Assembly: GCF_013408525.1 (NCBI RefSeq)
Contig: NZ_JACBZM010000001.1
Coordinates: forward strand, 1,054,001-1,118,000
Length of the DNA stretch: 64,000 nucleotides
Direction of reading: 5' to 3'
Origin: Nocardioides aromaticivorans
GTDB taxonomy: Bacteria; Actinomycetota; Actinomycetes; Propionibacteriales; Nocardioidaceae
Shown here: in pieces, positions 51,399 through 63,495 of the stretch
Layout: every line of letters begins with the position of its first letter
How positions within the stretch are numbered: the stretch's first letter is position 1
The notes under the pieces: generated by a model
Seen by the model: the letters and a program-made list of their open reading frames with translations, nothing else
Database searches by the model: none
Told to the model about the DNA's origin: nothing
Position numbers and translations under genes: made by a program

Positions 51399-52142
51399 TC
51401 AGGTGACGCGACGGTAGGCCAGGTCGGTGATCGTGCGCTCCTTCGCGATGCCCTTGCGCTCGAACTTGGTGACCGGCCGCTCGGCCCAGCGCTCGACGAC
51501 ACCACCCTCGACCAGCGGCTCGGCGTCGAGCACCTCCACCATCTGCTCGGCGTAGTCGGCCCAGTCCGTCGCGAGCCGCCACAGGCCACCCGGCACGAGC
51601 CGCGTGGCCACCAGGCGCGCGTACTCCGGGACGACGAGCCGCCGCTTGTGGTGGCGGGTCTTGTGCCAGGGGTCCGGGAAGAAGGTCCACAGCTCGCTGA
51701 TGCTGCCCTCGGCCAGCAGGTTCTCCAGCGTCCACACGGCGTCCACGCCGCAGAAGCGGACGTTGTCGGCGCCCGCCTCGGCGACCCGCCCGAGGCTCTC
51801 GGCGACACCCGGGCGCCACACCTCCAGCGAGAGGACGTTGTACGACGGCCGGGCGGCCGCCAGGGCCGCGGTCGCCTCGCCGACGCCGCCGCCGATCTCG
51901 ACGATGAGCGGGGCCTCCCGCCCGAACCACGTGGTCCAGCTGAACCCCGGCTCGTCGACCGCCTCGTCCGGCACGACCCACCGCTCGGCGTACTCGTCCC
52001 AGGCAGCCTGCTGCTTCGGCGAGAACCGGCTCCCCCGCCGCGCGTAGGTCAGCACCTCCCGCACCCGCCGCCCGTCCTCGGTCAGCTTGTGGTGCGGTCG
52101 GGCCGGGCGTACGCCGCCCGCGTGGTCCTGCTCGTCGTTCAC
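51399..52142 (-). CDS. trmB: tRNA (guanosine(46)-N7)-methyltransferase TrmB
   Basis: A 247-aa SAM-dependent enzyme that makes m7G46 in the variable loop of tRNA. The SAM motif IVEIGGGVGEATAALA (about 80-95) has IGGG in place of the usual IGCG/IGFG, followed by LSLEVWRPGVAESL and the TrmB signature ISELWTFFPDPWHKTRHHKRRLV (about 148-170). The first residues of region RRGSRFSPKQQAAWDEY are conserved too. The start is a GTG at 52142. It follows tuf, beyond the terminator, in the same direction. Confidence 0.92.
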   Translation of the reverse strand: MNDEQDHAGGVRPARPHHKLTEDGRRVREVLTYARRGSRFSPKQQAAWDEYAERWVVPDEAVDEPGFSWTTWFGREAPLIVEIGGGVGEATAALAAARPSYNVLSLEVWRPGVAESLGRVAEAGADNVRFCGVDAVWTLENLLAEGSISELWTFFPDPWHKTRHHKRRLVVPEYARLVATRLVPGGLWRLATDWADYAEQMVEVLDAEPLVEGGVVERWAERPVTKFERKGIAKERTITDLAYRRVT

Positions 52143-52183
52143 GCCGACATTCTCCCGGCTGGGAGCGTGCGGGCAGAAATGCA

Positions 52184-52219
52184 GGAAGCCCCCTGCTGCC
52201 GAAGCAGCAGGGGGCTTCC
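52184..52219 (-). terminator. strong terminator of the str operon (after tuf)
   Basis: A perfect 16-bp stem GGAAGCCCCCTGCTGC/GCAGCAGGGGGCTTCC with a CGAA tetraloop starts 15 nt after the tuf stop. On the minus strand it is followed by GCATTTC, a weak U-stretch. It is the strongest terminator in the window. Confidence 0.9.
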
Positions 52220-52234
52220 CCGAAGCAGGTCAGA

Positions 52235-53428
<1,194 letters not shown>

Positions 53429-53527
53429 TGGGGGCTCCTCCTGATGTGTTGTTACTTGACTCGTACTGAAGGGGTGGTGCGCCGAGGGTCTGCGTCGAGA
53501 TCCCCCATGGGTCGATGACCCAGGGGA

Positions 53528-55651
<2,124 letters not shown>

Positions 55652-55734
55652 GTGAGTCAGCGTTCCTTAGGTAAGGGGATGGAACCGGTGGGTGCCGGAG
55701 CGGGCGCCGCGGTGGCGGGCCCGCTCCGACGAGA

Positions 55735-56205
55735 TCACCAGCGGTAGTGGGCGAAGGCCTTGTTGGACTCGGCCATCTTGTGGGTGTCCTCGCGCTTCTT
55801 CACAGCGGCACCGAGGCCGTTGGCGGCGTCGAGGATCTCGTTCTGCAGGCGCTCGGCCATCGTCTTCTCGCGACGCTCCTGGGCGTAGCCCACGAGCCAG
55901 CGCAGCGACAGCGTCGTGCCACGGTTGCCCTTGACCTCGACGGGGACCTGGTAGGTCGCACCACCGACGCGGCGGGACTTGACCTCGAGCGCGGGGCGCA
56001 CGTTGTCGAGCGCGCGCTTGAGGGTGATGACCGGGTCGGTGCCGGTCTTCTCGCGGGTGCCCTCGAGAGCGGCGTACACGATCCGCTGAGCAACCTGCTT
56101 CTTGCCATCCTGCAGCACCTTCGACACCAGCTGGCTCACCAGCTGCGAACCGTAGACCGGGTCGACGTCGATGGGGCGCTTCGGAGCGGGGCCCTTGCGC
56201 GGCAT
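55735..56205 (-). CDS. rpsG: 30S ribosomal protein S7
   Basis: A 156-aa primary 16S rRNA-binding protein of the small subunit head. It begins [36 protein letters not shown] and ends with [13 protein letters not shown], matching actinobacterial S7. It starts 1 nt after the rpsL stop. S7 is the usual translational repressor of the str operon; the control site was not identified here. Confidence 0.98.
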   Translation of the reverse strand: MPRKGPAPKRPIDVDPVYGSQLVSQLVSKVLQDGKKQVAQRIVYAALEGTREKTGTDPVITLKRALDNVRPALEVKSRRVGGATYQVPVEVKGNRGTTLSLRWLVGYAQERREKTMAERLQNEILDAANGLGAAVKKREDTHKMAESNKAFAHYRW

Positions 56206-56206
56206 G

Positions 56207-56581
56207 TCAGCTCTTCTCCTTCTTGGCGCCGTAGCGGCTGCGAGCCTGCTTGCGGTTCTTCACGGCCTGCGTGTCGAGCGCGCCGCGGATGACCTTGTAG
56301 CGGACACCGGGCAGGTCCTTCACACGGCCGCCGCGGACGAGCACGATCGAGTGCTCCTGGAGGTTGTGACCCTCACCCGGGATGTAGGCCGTGACCTCGA
56401 CGCCGCTGCTCAGGCGCACGCGGGCGACCTTGCGGAGGGCGGAGTTCGGCTTCTTCGGGGTGGTGGTGTAGACGCGGGTGCAGACACCGCGCCGCTGAGG
56501 CGATCCCTTCAGGGCAGGCGTCTTGGTCTTCGACGCCTTGTCCTGGCGGCCCTTGCGGACCAGCTGCTGAATGGTGGGCAC
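56207..56581 (-). CDS. rpsL: 30S ribosomal protein S12
   Basis: A 124-aa decoding-centre protein. [59 protein letters not shown] is canonical; the streptomycin-related lysines (K43 in TTPKKPNSA and K88 in [10 protein letters not shown]) are wild type, so no resistance substitution is seen. The start is a GTG at 56581 with GAGAGGGAAG upstream. It heads the str operon. Confidence 0.98.
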   Translation of the reverse strand: MPTIQQLVRKGRQDKASKTKTPALKGSPQRRGVCTRVYTTTPKKPNSALRKVARVRLSSGVEVTAYIPGEGHNLQEHSIVLVRGGRVKDLPGVRYKVIRGALDTQAVKNRKQARSRYGAKKEKS

Positions 56582-56612
56582 TCTTGTGCTTCCCTCTCGG
56601 TGTTGTCTCTCG

Positions 56613-56631
56613 GCCCGGCACCATGCCGGGC
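56613..56631 (-). other. hairpin in the leader of the str operon mRNA
   Basis: GCCCGGCA-TGG-TGCCGGGC forms a perfect 8-bp stem about 32 nt before the rpsL start codon and about 110 nt after the predicted start of transcription. It may be part of leader control or just a mRNA structure. Confidence 0.45.
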
Positions 56632-56743
56632 TCGGGGGTACTGCTCGCTGCTGTGCCGGATGCTGGTTCCCCCGCCGATGGCCCCGTCGGATCGGGGCTG
56701 GTCTGAGGGCATGCGGGACGTGCCGGGTCGCCCCAGACACGAG

Positions 56744-56779
56744 AATCGAGATTACCGGCCGCCCATAGGCGGGTCAAAA
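56744..56779 (-). promoter_or_regulatory. sigma-70 type promoter of the str operon
   Basis: TTGACC (56779-56774) and TAATCT (56756-56751) are separated by exactly 17 bp, close to the consensus for the housekeeping sigma factor. Transcription should begin near 56744, giving a leader of about 160 nt before rpsL. This is the clearest full promoter in the window. Confidence 0.75.
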
Positions 56780-56820
56780 TGCCGGGTCACGCCGGGAACG
56801 GCCGGTTCGCGGGCCGGCTC

Positions 56821-58278
56821 TCAGGTCAGCCACCGGGTGATCGGGTCGATGGCGAAGTAGACCACGAACAGGCCCGCGACGACCCACAGCAGCGCGTGGA
56901 CGTCGGCGGCCTTCCCGCGGACCAGCTTGAGGAAGACGTAGGACACGAATCCGGCCCCGATGCCGACCGTGATCGAGTAGGTGAACGGCATCAGCACGAT
57001 GGTCAGGAAGGCCGGGATCGCGACCTCCAGGTCGTCCCACGCGATGCCCGTGACCTGCTGCATCATCAGGAAGCCGACCAGCACGAGCGCCGGGACGGCC
57101 GCCTCCGACGGGATCATCGCCACGAGCGGCGACAGGAAGATCGTCAGCAGGAACAGCAGCCCGGTCACGACCGAGGCGAGGCCGGTGCGCGCGCCCTCGC
57201 CGACACCTGCGGCGGACTCGATGTACGACGTGTTCGACGAGACGCCGGCCGCGCCGCCGGCGATCGCGGCGACCGAGTCGACGGCGAGGATCCGCGCCGC
57301 GTTCGGCGGCATGCCCTCCTCGTCGAGCAGCTTCGCCTCGGCGCCGATGGCCGTCATCGTGCCCATGGTGTCGAAGAAGTCGGCCAGGAGGAGCGAGAAG
57401 ACGAGCAGCAGCACGGTCACCACGCCGACCTGGTCCCAGGAGCCGAGCAGGTTGAACTCGCCCAGCGTGCCGAAGTCGGGGGCGTGGAAGCTGTCCGGCC
57501 AGGCCGGGACGGTCAGCGCCCAGCCGCCGGCCTTCTCCGAGACGCGGCCGAGGTCGCCGATCGCCTCGACGACGACCGCGACGACGGTCATCACGACGAT
57601 CGAGATCAGGATCGCGCCGCGCACTTTGCGCACCCACAGGGCCACCATCAGCAGCAGGCCGCCGATGAAGACGAGCACGGGCCAGCCGCTGAGGTTGCCG
57701 TCGCTGCCCAGCTGCACCGGCACCGTGGTCCCGCCGGGGATCCGGGTCACGAAGCCCGCGTCGACGAAGCCGATCAGCGCGATGAACAGCCCGATGCCGA
57801 CCGAGATCGCGACCTTCAGCTCTGCCGGGACCGCGCGGAAGACGGCGGTCCGGAAGCCGGTCAGCACCAGCACCAGGATCAGCACGCCCTCGATGACGAT
57901 GAGGCCCATCGCGTCGGCCCAGGTCATCTGGCCGGCGATCGAGAAGGCGAGGAAGGCGTTCAGGCCCAGCCCGGTCGCCAGCGCGAGCGGGTAGTTGGCG
58001 ACGACGCCCATCAGGATCGTCAGCACACCGGCGACGAGGGCGGTGCCGGCGGCGATGGCCGCCAGGCCGCCGCCCGGCACCGAGCCGCCGCCGAGGTAGT
58101 TGCCGTCGACATCGGCCGCGAACCCGAGGATCAGCGGGTTCAGCACCACGATGTAGGCCATCGTGAAGAACGTGACGACCCCGCCACGCACCTCCTGGCC
58201 GACGGTGGATCCCCGCTCGGAGATCCGGAAGTAGCGGTCGACCGGGCTGGTCCCGGGGGCGGTCTGCGCAGAGCTCAC
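56821..58278 (-). CDS. NCS2 family purine/xanthine permease
   Basis: A 485-aa polytopic transporter (12-14 membrane segments), of the AzgA-like nucleobase/cation symporter type. Signature regions are EVRGGVVTFFTMAYIVVLNPLIL (about 29-51), GLGLNAFLAFSIAG, FFDTMGTMTAIGAEAKL (about 280-296) and AGGAAGVSSNTSYIESAAGVGEGARTGLASVVTG. Hypoxanthine, adenine or guanine are the likely substrates. The GTG at 58278 overlaps the MFS gene stop as GTGA. Confidence 0.9.
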   Translation of the reverse strand: MSSAQTAPGTSPVDRYFRISERGSTVGQEVRGGVVTFFTMAYIVVLNPLILGFAADVDGNYLGGGSVPGGGLAAIAAGTALVAGVLTILMGVVANYPLALATGLGLNAFLAFSIAGQMTWADAMGLIVIEGVLILVLVLTGFRTAVFRAVPAELKVAISVGIGLFIALIGFVDAGFVTRIPGGTTVPVQLGSDGNLSGWPVLVFIGGLLLMVALWVRKVRGAILISIVVMTVVAVVVEAIGDLGRVSEKAGGWALTVPAWPDSFHAPDFGTLGEFNLLGSWDQVGVVTVLLLVFSLLLADFFDTMGTMTAIGAEAKLLDEEGMPPNAARILAVDSVAAIAGGAAGVSSNTSYIESAAGVGEGARTGLASVVTGLLFLLTIFLSPLVAMIPSEAAVPALVLVGFLMMQQVTGIAWDDLEVAIPAFLTIVLMPFTYSITVGIGAGFVSYVFLKLVRGKAADVHALLWVVAGLFVVYFAIDPITRWLT

Positions 58279-59537
58279 GAGGGCAGCATGGCAGGCTCGC
58301 GCACCGCTTGCGCAGAGGGCTCGCGGCCAGCGGCCAGGCTCCTCACGAGAACGGCCAGGCCGACGCCGACCAGCACCAGCACTCCCCCGACGACCAGCGT
58401 CCACCGGGCGCCGTACTGCTCGCCGATCCAGCCGATGAACGGCGAGCCGATCGGGGTCCCGCCCATGACGATCGTCATGTAGATCGCCATCACCCGCCCG
58501 CGCATCGCCGGGTCGGACTCGGTCTGGAGCAGGGCGTTGCAGGAGTTGAGGACCGTGATGACCGAGACGCCCAGGAGCGGGCAGAGCACCACGAAGAGCA
58601 GGTACGACGGCGCGAACCCGGCCACGATCTCGAGCACGCCGAACGCGACGGCCGCCCCCATCAGGAGCCGGACCCGCACCCGCGCCCGCCCGGCGGCGAG
58701 CAGCGCGCCGCTGAGCGAGCCGATCGCGAGGAAGGAGCCCAGGACGCCGTACTCCTCGGCGCCCTTGCCGAACACGTCGGTGGCCATGAGGGCCGAGGTG
58801 AGCTGGAAGTTCATGCCGAAGGTCCCGACGAAGAAGACGAGCACGAGGATCATCAGCATCTTCGGCTGGCCGCGCAGGTAGCCGATGCCTGCGCGGAGCA
58901 TGCCCGGCTCGCGACCGGCCGGGCGCGGCGAGTGCAGCCCGGCGGGGTCCATCCGGCGGAGCTGGAGGATGACGGCGGCGTACGAGACGGCGTTGGCGAG
59001 GATGACCCAGCCGGTCGCGCGCATCCCGCCGCCACCGATACCGATCAGGAGGCCGGCGATGCCGGGACCGATCAGCCGGGCGGTGTTGAACGCCGCGGAG
59101 TTGAGGCTGACCGCGTTGGCCACGTCGTCGGCGCCGACCATCTCCGAGACGAAGGCCTGGCGGGCCGGCGCGTCGAAGGCGGCGCCGATGCCGAAGACGA
59201 AGGCGAGCAGGTAGACGTGCCAGGTCTCGGCGACGCCGAGCGCGGCGATCGCACCGAGGGCGAGCGCGGCGAGCGCCATCACCGCCTGGGTGACCTGCAG
59301 CATCCGGCGCTTCGGGAAGCGGTCCGCGATGACGCCGGCGTACGGCGAGAGCAGGAGCACGGGCAAGAACTGGAGCCCGGTGGTGATGCCGAGCGCGGTG
59401 CCGCCGTTGCCGGGGATGGTCAGGACCAGCCAGTCCTGCGCGACGCGCTGCATCCACGTACCGACGTTGGAGACGAGGCTGCCGGCGAAGTAGAGGCGGT
59501 AGTTGGGGTGGGCGAGGGATCGGAAGCGGGGGCTCGT
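58275..59537 (-). CDS. MFS transporter (Bcr/enterobactin-exporter-like), start codon irregular
   Basis: A 12-segment major facilitator protein of about 420 aa. It begins SPRFRSLAHPNYRLYFAGSLVSNVGTWMQRVAQDWLVL, with RFPKRRMLQVTQAVM at loop 2-3, like MdfA/EntS-type drug or siderophore exporters. No ATG, GTG or TTG lies in frame between the stop of marR and residue M28, although a good GAAGGAG sits before an ACG at 59537. I assume this ACG; a CTG at 59558 overlapping the marR stop is the alternative. It probably is co-regulated with marR. Confidence 0.85.
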   Translation of the reverse strand, partial: TSPRFRSLAHPNYRLYFAGSLVSNVGTWMQRVAQDWLVLTIPGNGGTALGITTGLQFLPVLLLSPYAGVIADRFPKRRMLQVTQAVMALAALALGAIAALGVAETWHVYLLAFVFGIGAAFDAPARQAFVSEMVGADDVANAVSLNSAAFNTARLIGPGIAGLLIGIGGGGMRATGWVILANAVSYAAVILQLRRMDPAGLHSPRPAGREPGMLRAGIGYLRGQPKMLMILVLVFFVGTFGMNFQLTSALMATDVFGKGAEEYGVLGSFLAIGSLSGALLAAGRARVRVRLLMGAAVAFGVLEIVAGFAPSYLLFVVLCPLLGVSVITVLNSCNALLQTESDPAMRGRVMAIYMTIVMGGTPIGSPFIGWIGEQYGARWTLVVGGVLVLVGVGLAVLVRSLAAGREPSAQAVREPAMLPS

Positions 59538-59554
59538 GGTGACTCCTTCGTTCG

Positions 59555-60001
59555 TCAGTCGGCAGCGGCGATGCGCTGCAGGATGGGGGCGGCCTGGCGC
59601 AGGACGTCGCGCTCGGCGGGGGTCAGCTCCTCGAGGCGGCGCGAGAGCCACCGGTCACGGCGGGTCGCGTCGGCGTGGACCACCGCGCGCCCCTCCTCCG
59701 TGAGCCGTACGACGACCTGTCGGCCGTCCGTCGGGTGGGGCTGCCGCTCGACCAGGCCCGCGTCGGCCAGGCAGTTCACGGTGCGGGTCATGCTCGGCGG
59801 GCGCACCTGCTCACGGCTGGCCAGCGCGCCGATGGTGAGGTCACCGAGCCGGTGGAGCGCCCAGAGCACCGCCATCGACGAGAGGCTGAGGTCGTTGTCG
59901 GGGTGGCGCTCGCGCACCAGCCTCCGGCGCAGGCGCATCACCGAGAACCGGAGCTCGGTCGCGAGCCCCACGTTCGTACGCAGCTGTTCCCTGGTCGGCA
60001 T
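59555..60001 (-). CDS. MarR family transcriptional regulator
   Basis: A 148-aa winged-helix repressor. The DNA-binding region LTIGALASREQVRPPSMTRTVNCLADAGLVERQPHPTDGRQVVVRLTEEGRAVV (about 55-108) is the classical MarR motif; dimerisation helices lie at both ends. It heads a three-gene operon with the MFS exporter and NCS2 permease, so it probably represses the exporter in the absence of a small-molecule inducer. The ATG at 60001 lies 80 bp from the divergent DUF2530 gene. Confidence 0.92.
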   Translation of the reverse strand: MPTREQLRTNVGLATELRFSVMRLRRRLVRERHPDNDLSLSSMAVLWALHRLGDLTIGALASREQVRPPSMTRTVNCLADAGLVERQPHPTDGRQVVVRLTEEGRAVVHADATRRDRWLSRRLEELTPAERDVLRQAAPILQRIAAAD

Positions 60002-60069
60002 GTCGTTAGTCTAAGTCATTACCTCAAGCAACTATTCCGTCCGGACTGCGCCGGTCCGGCCCCGCGGTC

Positions 60070-60075
60070 TACGAT
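60070..60075 (+). promoter_or_regulatory. putative -10 box (TACGAT) of the DUF2530 gene, leaderless type
   Basis: TACGAT ends 6 nt before the GTG at 60082, and no ribosome-binding site is seen. Confidence 0.4.
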
Positions 60076-60081
60076 CGAACC

Positions 60082-60372
60082 GTGGAGCTCCGCGACGACC
60101 AGCCGACCCAGCACGAGATCGGCAACCGCACCTACCTGATCGCGCCCGTCGAGCCCCTCGACGTCGACGGGGTGCGGACGGTCCAGGTCGGCACCGCGCT
60201 GTTCGCGATCGCCTTCGTGGCACTGCTGCCGTTCTACGGCCGCCTCGAGGAGGACGGCCGCACCTGGCTGCTGTGGATGTGCCTGACCGGCGTCGGCCTC
60301 GGGCTGCTCGGGATGGAGTACTGCAAGCGCCGCCGCCTGGTCCGCGCCGAGCGCGAGCACGACGAGCCGTGA
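60082..60372 (+). CDS. DUF2530 domain-containing membrane protein
   Basis: A 96-aa protein with two membrane segments (about 38-55 and 62-80, GTALFAIAFVALLPFY and WLLWMCLTGVGLGLLGMEYC) and a basic-acidic C-terminus. PVEPLDVDGVRTVQVGTALFAIAF is the DUF2530 signature; these proteins are restricted to actinobacteria and uncharacterised. The GTG start is preceded by TACGAT. Its stop overlaps the methyltransferase start as GTGA. Confidence 0.85.
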   Translation: MELRDDQPTQHEIGNRTYLIAPVEPLDVDGVRTVQVGTALFAIAFVALLPFYGRLEEDGRTWLLWMCLTGVGLGLLGMEYCKRRRLVRAEREHDEP

Positions 60373-60992
60373 ACGAGCCGCTCCCCCCGACCCGCTGGGC
60401 ACTCGGCGGAGCGAGGAACGTCGGCTACGGGGAGCGCTTCGCCGAGCTGATCGAGCAGGGCGAGGACGTCTTCGGCGAGGCCCGCCTCGCCGACGCGATG
60501 CTGGCCCGCGGCTCCCGCGTGCTCGACGCCGGCGCCGGCATGGGACGCGTCGGCGCCTACCTGCTGGACCACGGGCACCGGGTCGTCGCGGCCGAGCCCG
60601 ACCCCGCGCTCGTCGCGCAGGCCCGTCGTACCTGGCCGGGGCTGGAGGTGCTGCCGCTGGAGATCCTCGCGCTCTCCCCCGACGCGCTGGCGGCCGCCGG
60701 GGCGCCCGACGCCTTCGACCTCGTCGTCTGCGTCGGCAACGTGCTCACCTTCCTCGCCGAGGACACCGAGGTGGCCGTGCTCGAGCGGCTGGGCTCGCTG
60801 CTCGCGCCGGGCGGGCGGATCCTCGCCGGCTTCCACCTGCAGGGCGGACCGGCGAGCGCGCGCGGCTACCCGCCGGACGAGTTCGTCGCGGACGCGACCG
60901 CCGCTGGGCTGCGGGTCGACCACCGGTTCGGCGGCTACGACCTGCGGCCGGTCGACGACCTGTACGCCGTCTGGGTCCTCAGCCGCGCCTGA
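60369..60992 (+). CDS. class I SAM-dependent methyltransferase
   Basis: A 207-aa methyltransferase with the standard motif I RVLDAGAGMGRVGAYLLDHGHRVVAAEPDP (about 49-78), a central FDLVVCVGNVLTFLAED (motif IV region) and a terminal ILAGFHLQGG. It belongs to the small-molecule/unspecified group; the substrate is unknown. The GTG at 60369 is coupled to the DUF2530 gene by a 4-nt overlap. Confidence 0.85.
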   Translation: MNEPLPPTRWALGGARNVGYGERFAELIEQGEDVFGEARLADAMLARGSRVLDAGAGMGRVGAYLLDHGHRVVAAEPDPALVAQARRTWPGLEVLPLEILALSPDALAAAGAPDAFDLVVCVGNVLTFLAEDTEVAVLERLGSLLAPGGRILAGFHLQGGPASARGYPPDEFVADATAAGLRVDHRFGGYDLRPVDDLYAVWVLSRA

Positions 60993-61006
60993 CGCCGACG
61001 CGGCGT
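60992..61006 (+). terminator. short hairpin at the end of the methyltransferase gene
   Basis: ACGCCG-ACG-CGGCGT forms a perfect 6-bp stem starting at the last base of the stop codon. It is a weak terminator candidate; no U-tract follows. Confidence 0.35.
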
Positions 61007-61128
61007 GAGCTGACCCCCTCGAGTGGGCACGCAGGCGCCGCGCAGCGGGGCCGAAGGCACCCTTGACGGCGGGTGTCGGACGGATAAGCGCGCGGCCGCC
61101 CGAGACCGACCGGCGGGACGACTGCGTC

Positions 61129-61923
61129 TCAGAGGACGTCGAGGTCGTCCGCGCTCACCGTGTCGAGCACGGGCGGCGCGGGCGGGAGCGGCTGCTGGCG
61201 CTTGCTGAGGCGCACCTCGGAGTGGCCGCCGCAGCCGTGCTGGAAGGCGACGACCCGGCCGTCGTCGTTGGCGTCGCCGTTGGCGCAGACGCCGAAGGTC
61301 TCGGACAGCGGGCCGGCAAGGCGCACCAGGAAGCCGCAGGAGTAGCACTGGTCGGGCGCGGACTTGGCGATCGGCGCGTCGGGGCCGGCCTCGCCGTCGT
61401 ACCACCGCTCGGCGGCCGCGTCGCGGCCCTCGGGCGAGAGCACGCGGACCCGGCCGAGGCCGAGGTCCTTGGCGACCTGGCGGATCTGCGCCTTCTCGTC
61501 GGTGTCGAGTGGGTCGTCCCCGAAGGAGTACGTCGGCACGAGGCGCGGGTCGTCGTCGGAGACGGGGAGCAGGTCGCCCGGGGACATGTCACCCGGCTGG
61601 AGGCGGTCGCGGTAGGGGACCCACGCCGGCGCGATGATGGCGTCCTGGCCGGGCAGCAGCACGACCTCGACGACGGTGACCTTCTTCTGGCGGGAGGCGC
61701 GGGTCAGCGTGACCGCCCACTGCCAGCCCCGGTAGCCCTTGCTGGCACAGGCGAAGAGGTGCGTCACGACGCGCAGGCCGTCGACCTGGTGGCCGAGGTA
61801 GTCGCCCACGTCGGCCGCGTCGACCTCGTCGAGCAGGGCCGCGCGGGCGGCGTCGACCGCGTCAGCGGTGGCGGCGTCGGTCAGCTTGCGCTCGAGCGTG
61901 GACACCGGCACAGCATCCACCAT
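61129..61923 (-). CDS. DUF3027 domain-containing protein
   Basis: A 264-aa cytoplasmic protein. The N-terminal part (VSTLERKLTDAATADAVDAARAALLDEVDAADVGDYLGHQVDGLRVVTHLFACASKGYRGWQWAVTLTRA) is the DUF3027 core. A C-terminal metal-binding-like part has CYSCGF and VCANGD and HGCGGHSE, with cysteines that could ligate zinc. The family is actinobacterial and uncharacterised, often near cold-shock and helix-turn-helix genes. The ATG at 61923 is chosen over the long overlapping frame, which is antisense to the MFS gene. Confidence 0.88.
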   Translation of the reverse strand: MVDAVPVSTLERKLTDAATADAVDAARAALLDEVDAADVGDYLGHQVDGLRVVTHLFACASKGYRGWQWAVTLTRASRQKKVTVVEVVLLPGQDAIIAPAWVPYRDRLQPGDMSPGDLLPVSDDDPRLVPTYSFGDDPLDTDEKAQIRQVAKDLGLGRVRVLSPEGRDAAAERWYDGEAGPDAPIAKSAPDQCYSCGFLVRLAGPLSETFGVCANGDANDDGRVVAFQHGCGGHSEVRLSKRQQPLPPAPPVLDTVSADDLDVL

Positions 61924-61992
61924 GACGGCGACGTCCGTCACGTCGGGGGCGCCCGCGGGTGTCGGTCGGACCCAGCAGGCAAGATAGGGAGG

Positions 61993-63477
61993 GTGAGCAC
62001 CGACGGAGCCAAGCCGCGCCCCTCCGGTGGCCACCCGCGGCCCGACGGGGCCGCGTACCCGCCGCCTCCCCCTCCCCCGCCGCCCGGCGCCGAGGTCCTG
62101 GGCGACAGCACGGGCGACACCGGGTCGGTCCGGGCCGCGAAGGCGACCGCCCGCGGCGTCGCCGGGTTCGCGCGCGTCACCGGGCGAGCCAGCCGTGCGA
62201 CCGTGCGGACGGCTCGCAAGGCCGCCGGGGCGCAGGGCGCCGAGCGGTCCGGCCTCAACCGGCTGATCGAGCTGCACGCAGCCAACGCGGCCGGCGACTC
62301 GGCGTTCGCGATCGCGCTCGCCGGCACCGTCTTCTTCGCCGGAGCGACCAGCGGGCAGCGCGGCCCGGTGCTGCTCTTCCTCGGCCTGACGATGGTGCCC
62401 TTCGCCGTCGTGGCCCCGCTGATCGGGCCGTTCCTCGACCGGTTCAGCCACGGCCGGCGCTGGGCGATCGGCGCGACCTTCGCGCTCCGGGCGTTCCTGT
62501 GCTGGGTCCTCGCCGGGACGCTGACCGACGGCTCGCCGTGGTTCTACGTCGCCGCCCTCGGCGTCCTCGTCTCCTCGAAGGCCTACGGCGTCGCCAAGGC
62601 GGCGGCGGTGCCCCGCCTGCTCCCCCACGAGATCACGCTGGTCAAGGCCAACGGACGAGTGGCCCTGTCGGGTGTCGTCGGCGCCTGCGTCTCGGCCCCG
62701 CTGGCGGGCCTCGCCTACTGGATCGGCCCCGAGTGGGCCTGCCGCTACGCCTTCCTGGTCTTCACCGTCGGCACCATCGCCGCGATCCTGCTGCCCCGCC
62801 AGGTCGACTCCTCCAGCGGCGAGGAGTCGATCGACGCCCCGCGCGCCGCGGCCGACTCGCGCCGCGGCAGCGGGTTGCCGCCGCAGGTCGCCTTCGCCCT
62901 GCGCGCCAACTGCGGGCCCCGCCTGCTGTCGGGCTTCCTCACGATGTTCATGACCTTCGTGCTCGCGACCGAGCCCCTCGACGGCTGGGAGTCCAAGACC
63001 AAGTCGACCCTGCTCGTGGGCCTCGTCGTCGGCGCGGCCGGTCTCGGCAACACCATCGGCATCGTCGTCGCGTCGCTCGTGCGCAAGATCAACCCGGCCG
63101 TGATGGTCGTCGTCGCCCTGCTCGCCGACATCGCCGCGCTCGTGGTCGCCACCATCTTCTACGGGCTGCTGCCCCTCGTCGTGCTGGGCCTGACCGTCGG
63201 ACTGATGCAGTACCTCGCGAAGGTCTCGCTCGACTCCACCATCCAGAGCGGCGTGCCGGTGCGGGCGCACGCGAGCGCCTTCGCGAAGGGCGACACCACG
63301 CTCCAGCTGGCGTGGGTGATCGGCGGCTTCCTGGGCGTGATCCTGTCCTACCCCGCCGTCAACGGCGTCGGGCTGGCGTTCGCCGCGGTGCTGCTGACCG
63401 CCTGGGCGGTGTTCGTGCTGCGCAGCGCGCCGTCCCGGCGCGGCAGGGCGCAGGCCGACCGGCCGGTCCCGGCCTGA
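61993..63477 (+). CDS. MFS transporter
   Basis: A 494-aa major facilitator with an unusual proline-rich cytoplasmic N-terminus (residues 1-60, a run of nine prolines near residue 25). About 12 membrane segments follow, with ANAAGDSAFAIALAGTVFFAGATSGQRGPVLLFLGL, DRFSHGRRWAIGATFALRAFL (loop 2-3) and a cytoplasmic loop at about 275-300. The substrate is unknown. The GTG at 61993 has AGGGAGG immediately upstream. It is divergent from the DUF3027 gene (69 bp). Confidence 0.83.
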   Translation: MSTDGAKPRPSGGHPRPDGAAYPPPPPPPPPGAEVLGDSTGDTGSVRAAKATARGVAGFARVTGRASRATVRTARKAAGAQGAERSGLNRLIELHAANAAGDSAFAIALAGTVFFAGATSGQRGPVLLFLGLTMVPFAVVAPLIGPFLDRFSHGRRWAIGATFALRAFLCWVLAGTLTDGSPWFYVAALGVLVSSKAYGVAKAAAVPRLLPHEITLVKANGRVALSGVVGACVSAPLAGLAYWIGPEWACRYAFLVFTVGTIAAILLPRQVDSSSGEESIDAPRAAADSRRGSGLPPQVAFALRANCGPRLLSGFLTMFMTFVLATEPLDGWESKTKSTLLVGLVVGAAGLGNTIGIVVASLVRKINPAVMVVVALLADIAALVVATIFYGLLPLVVLGLTVGLMQYLAKVSLDSTIQSGVPVRAHASAFAKGDTTLQLAWVIGGFLGVILSYPAVNGVGLAFAAVLLTAWAVFVLRSAPSRRGRAQADRPVPA

Positions 63478-63495
63478 CGGCACCGGCGCAGGGGC

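Noticed and set aside
60002..60081. MarR operator between marR and the DUF2530 gene
   Set aside because: I looked for a palindrome in the AT-richer stretch near 60005-60035 but found no convincing inverted repeat, so no site is claimed.
61924..63483. Upstream extension of the DUF3027 frame antisense to the MFS gene
   Set aside because: The composition is repetitive (Asp/Gly/Arg/Gln) and it opposes a complete transporter with membrane segments; DUF3027 homology begins at the ATG at 61923.
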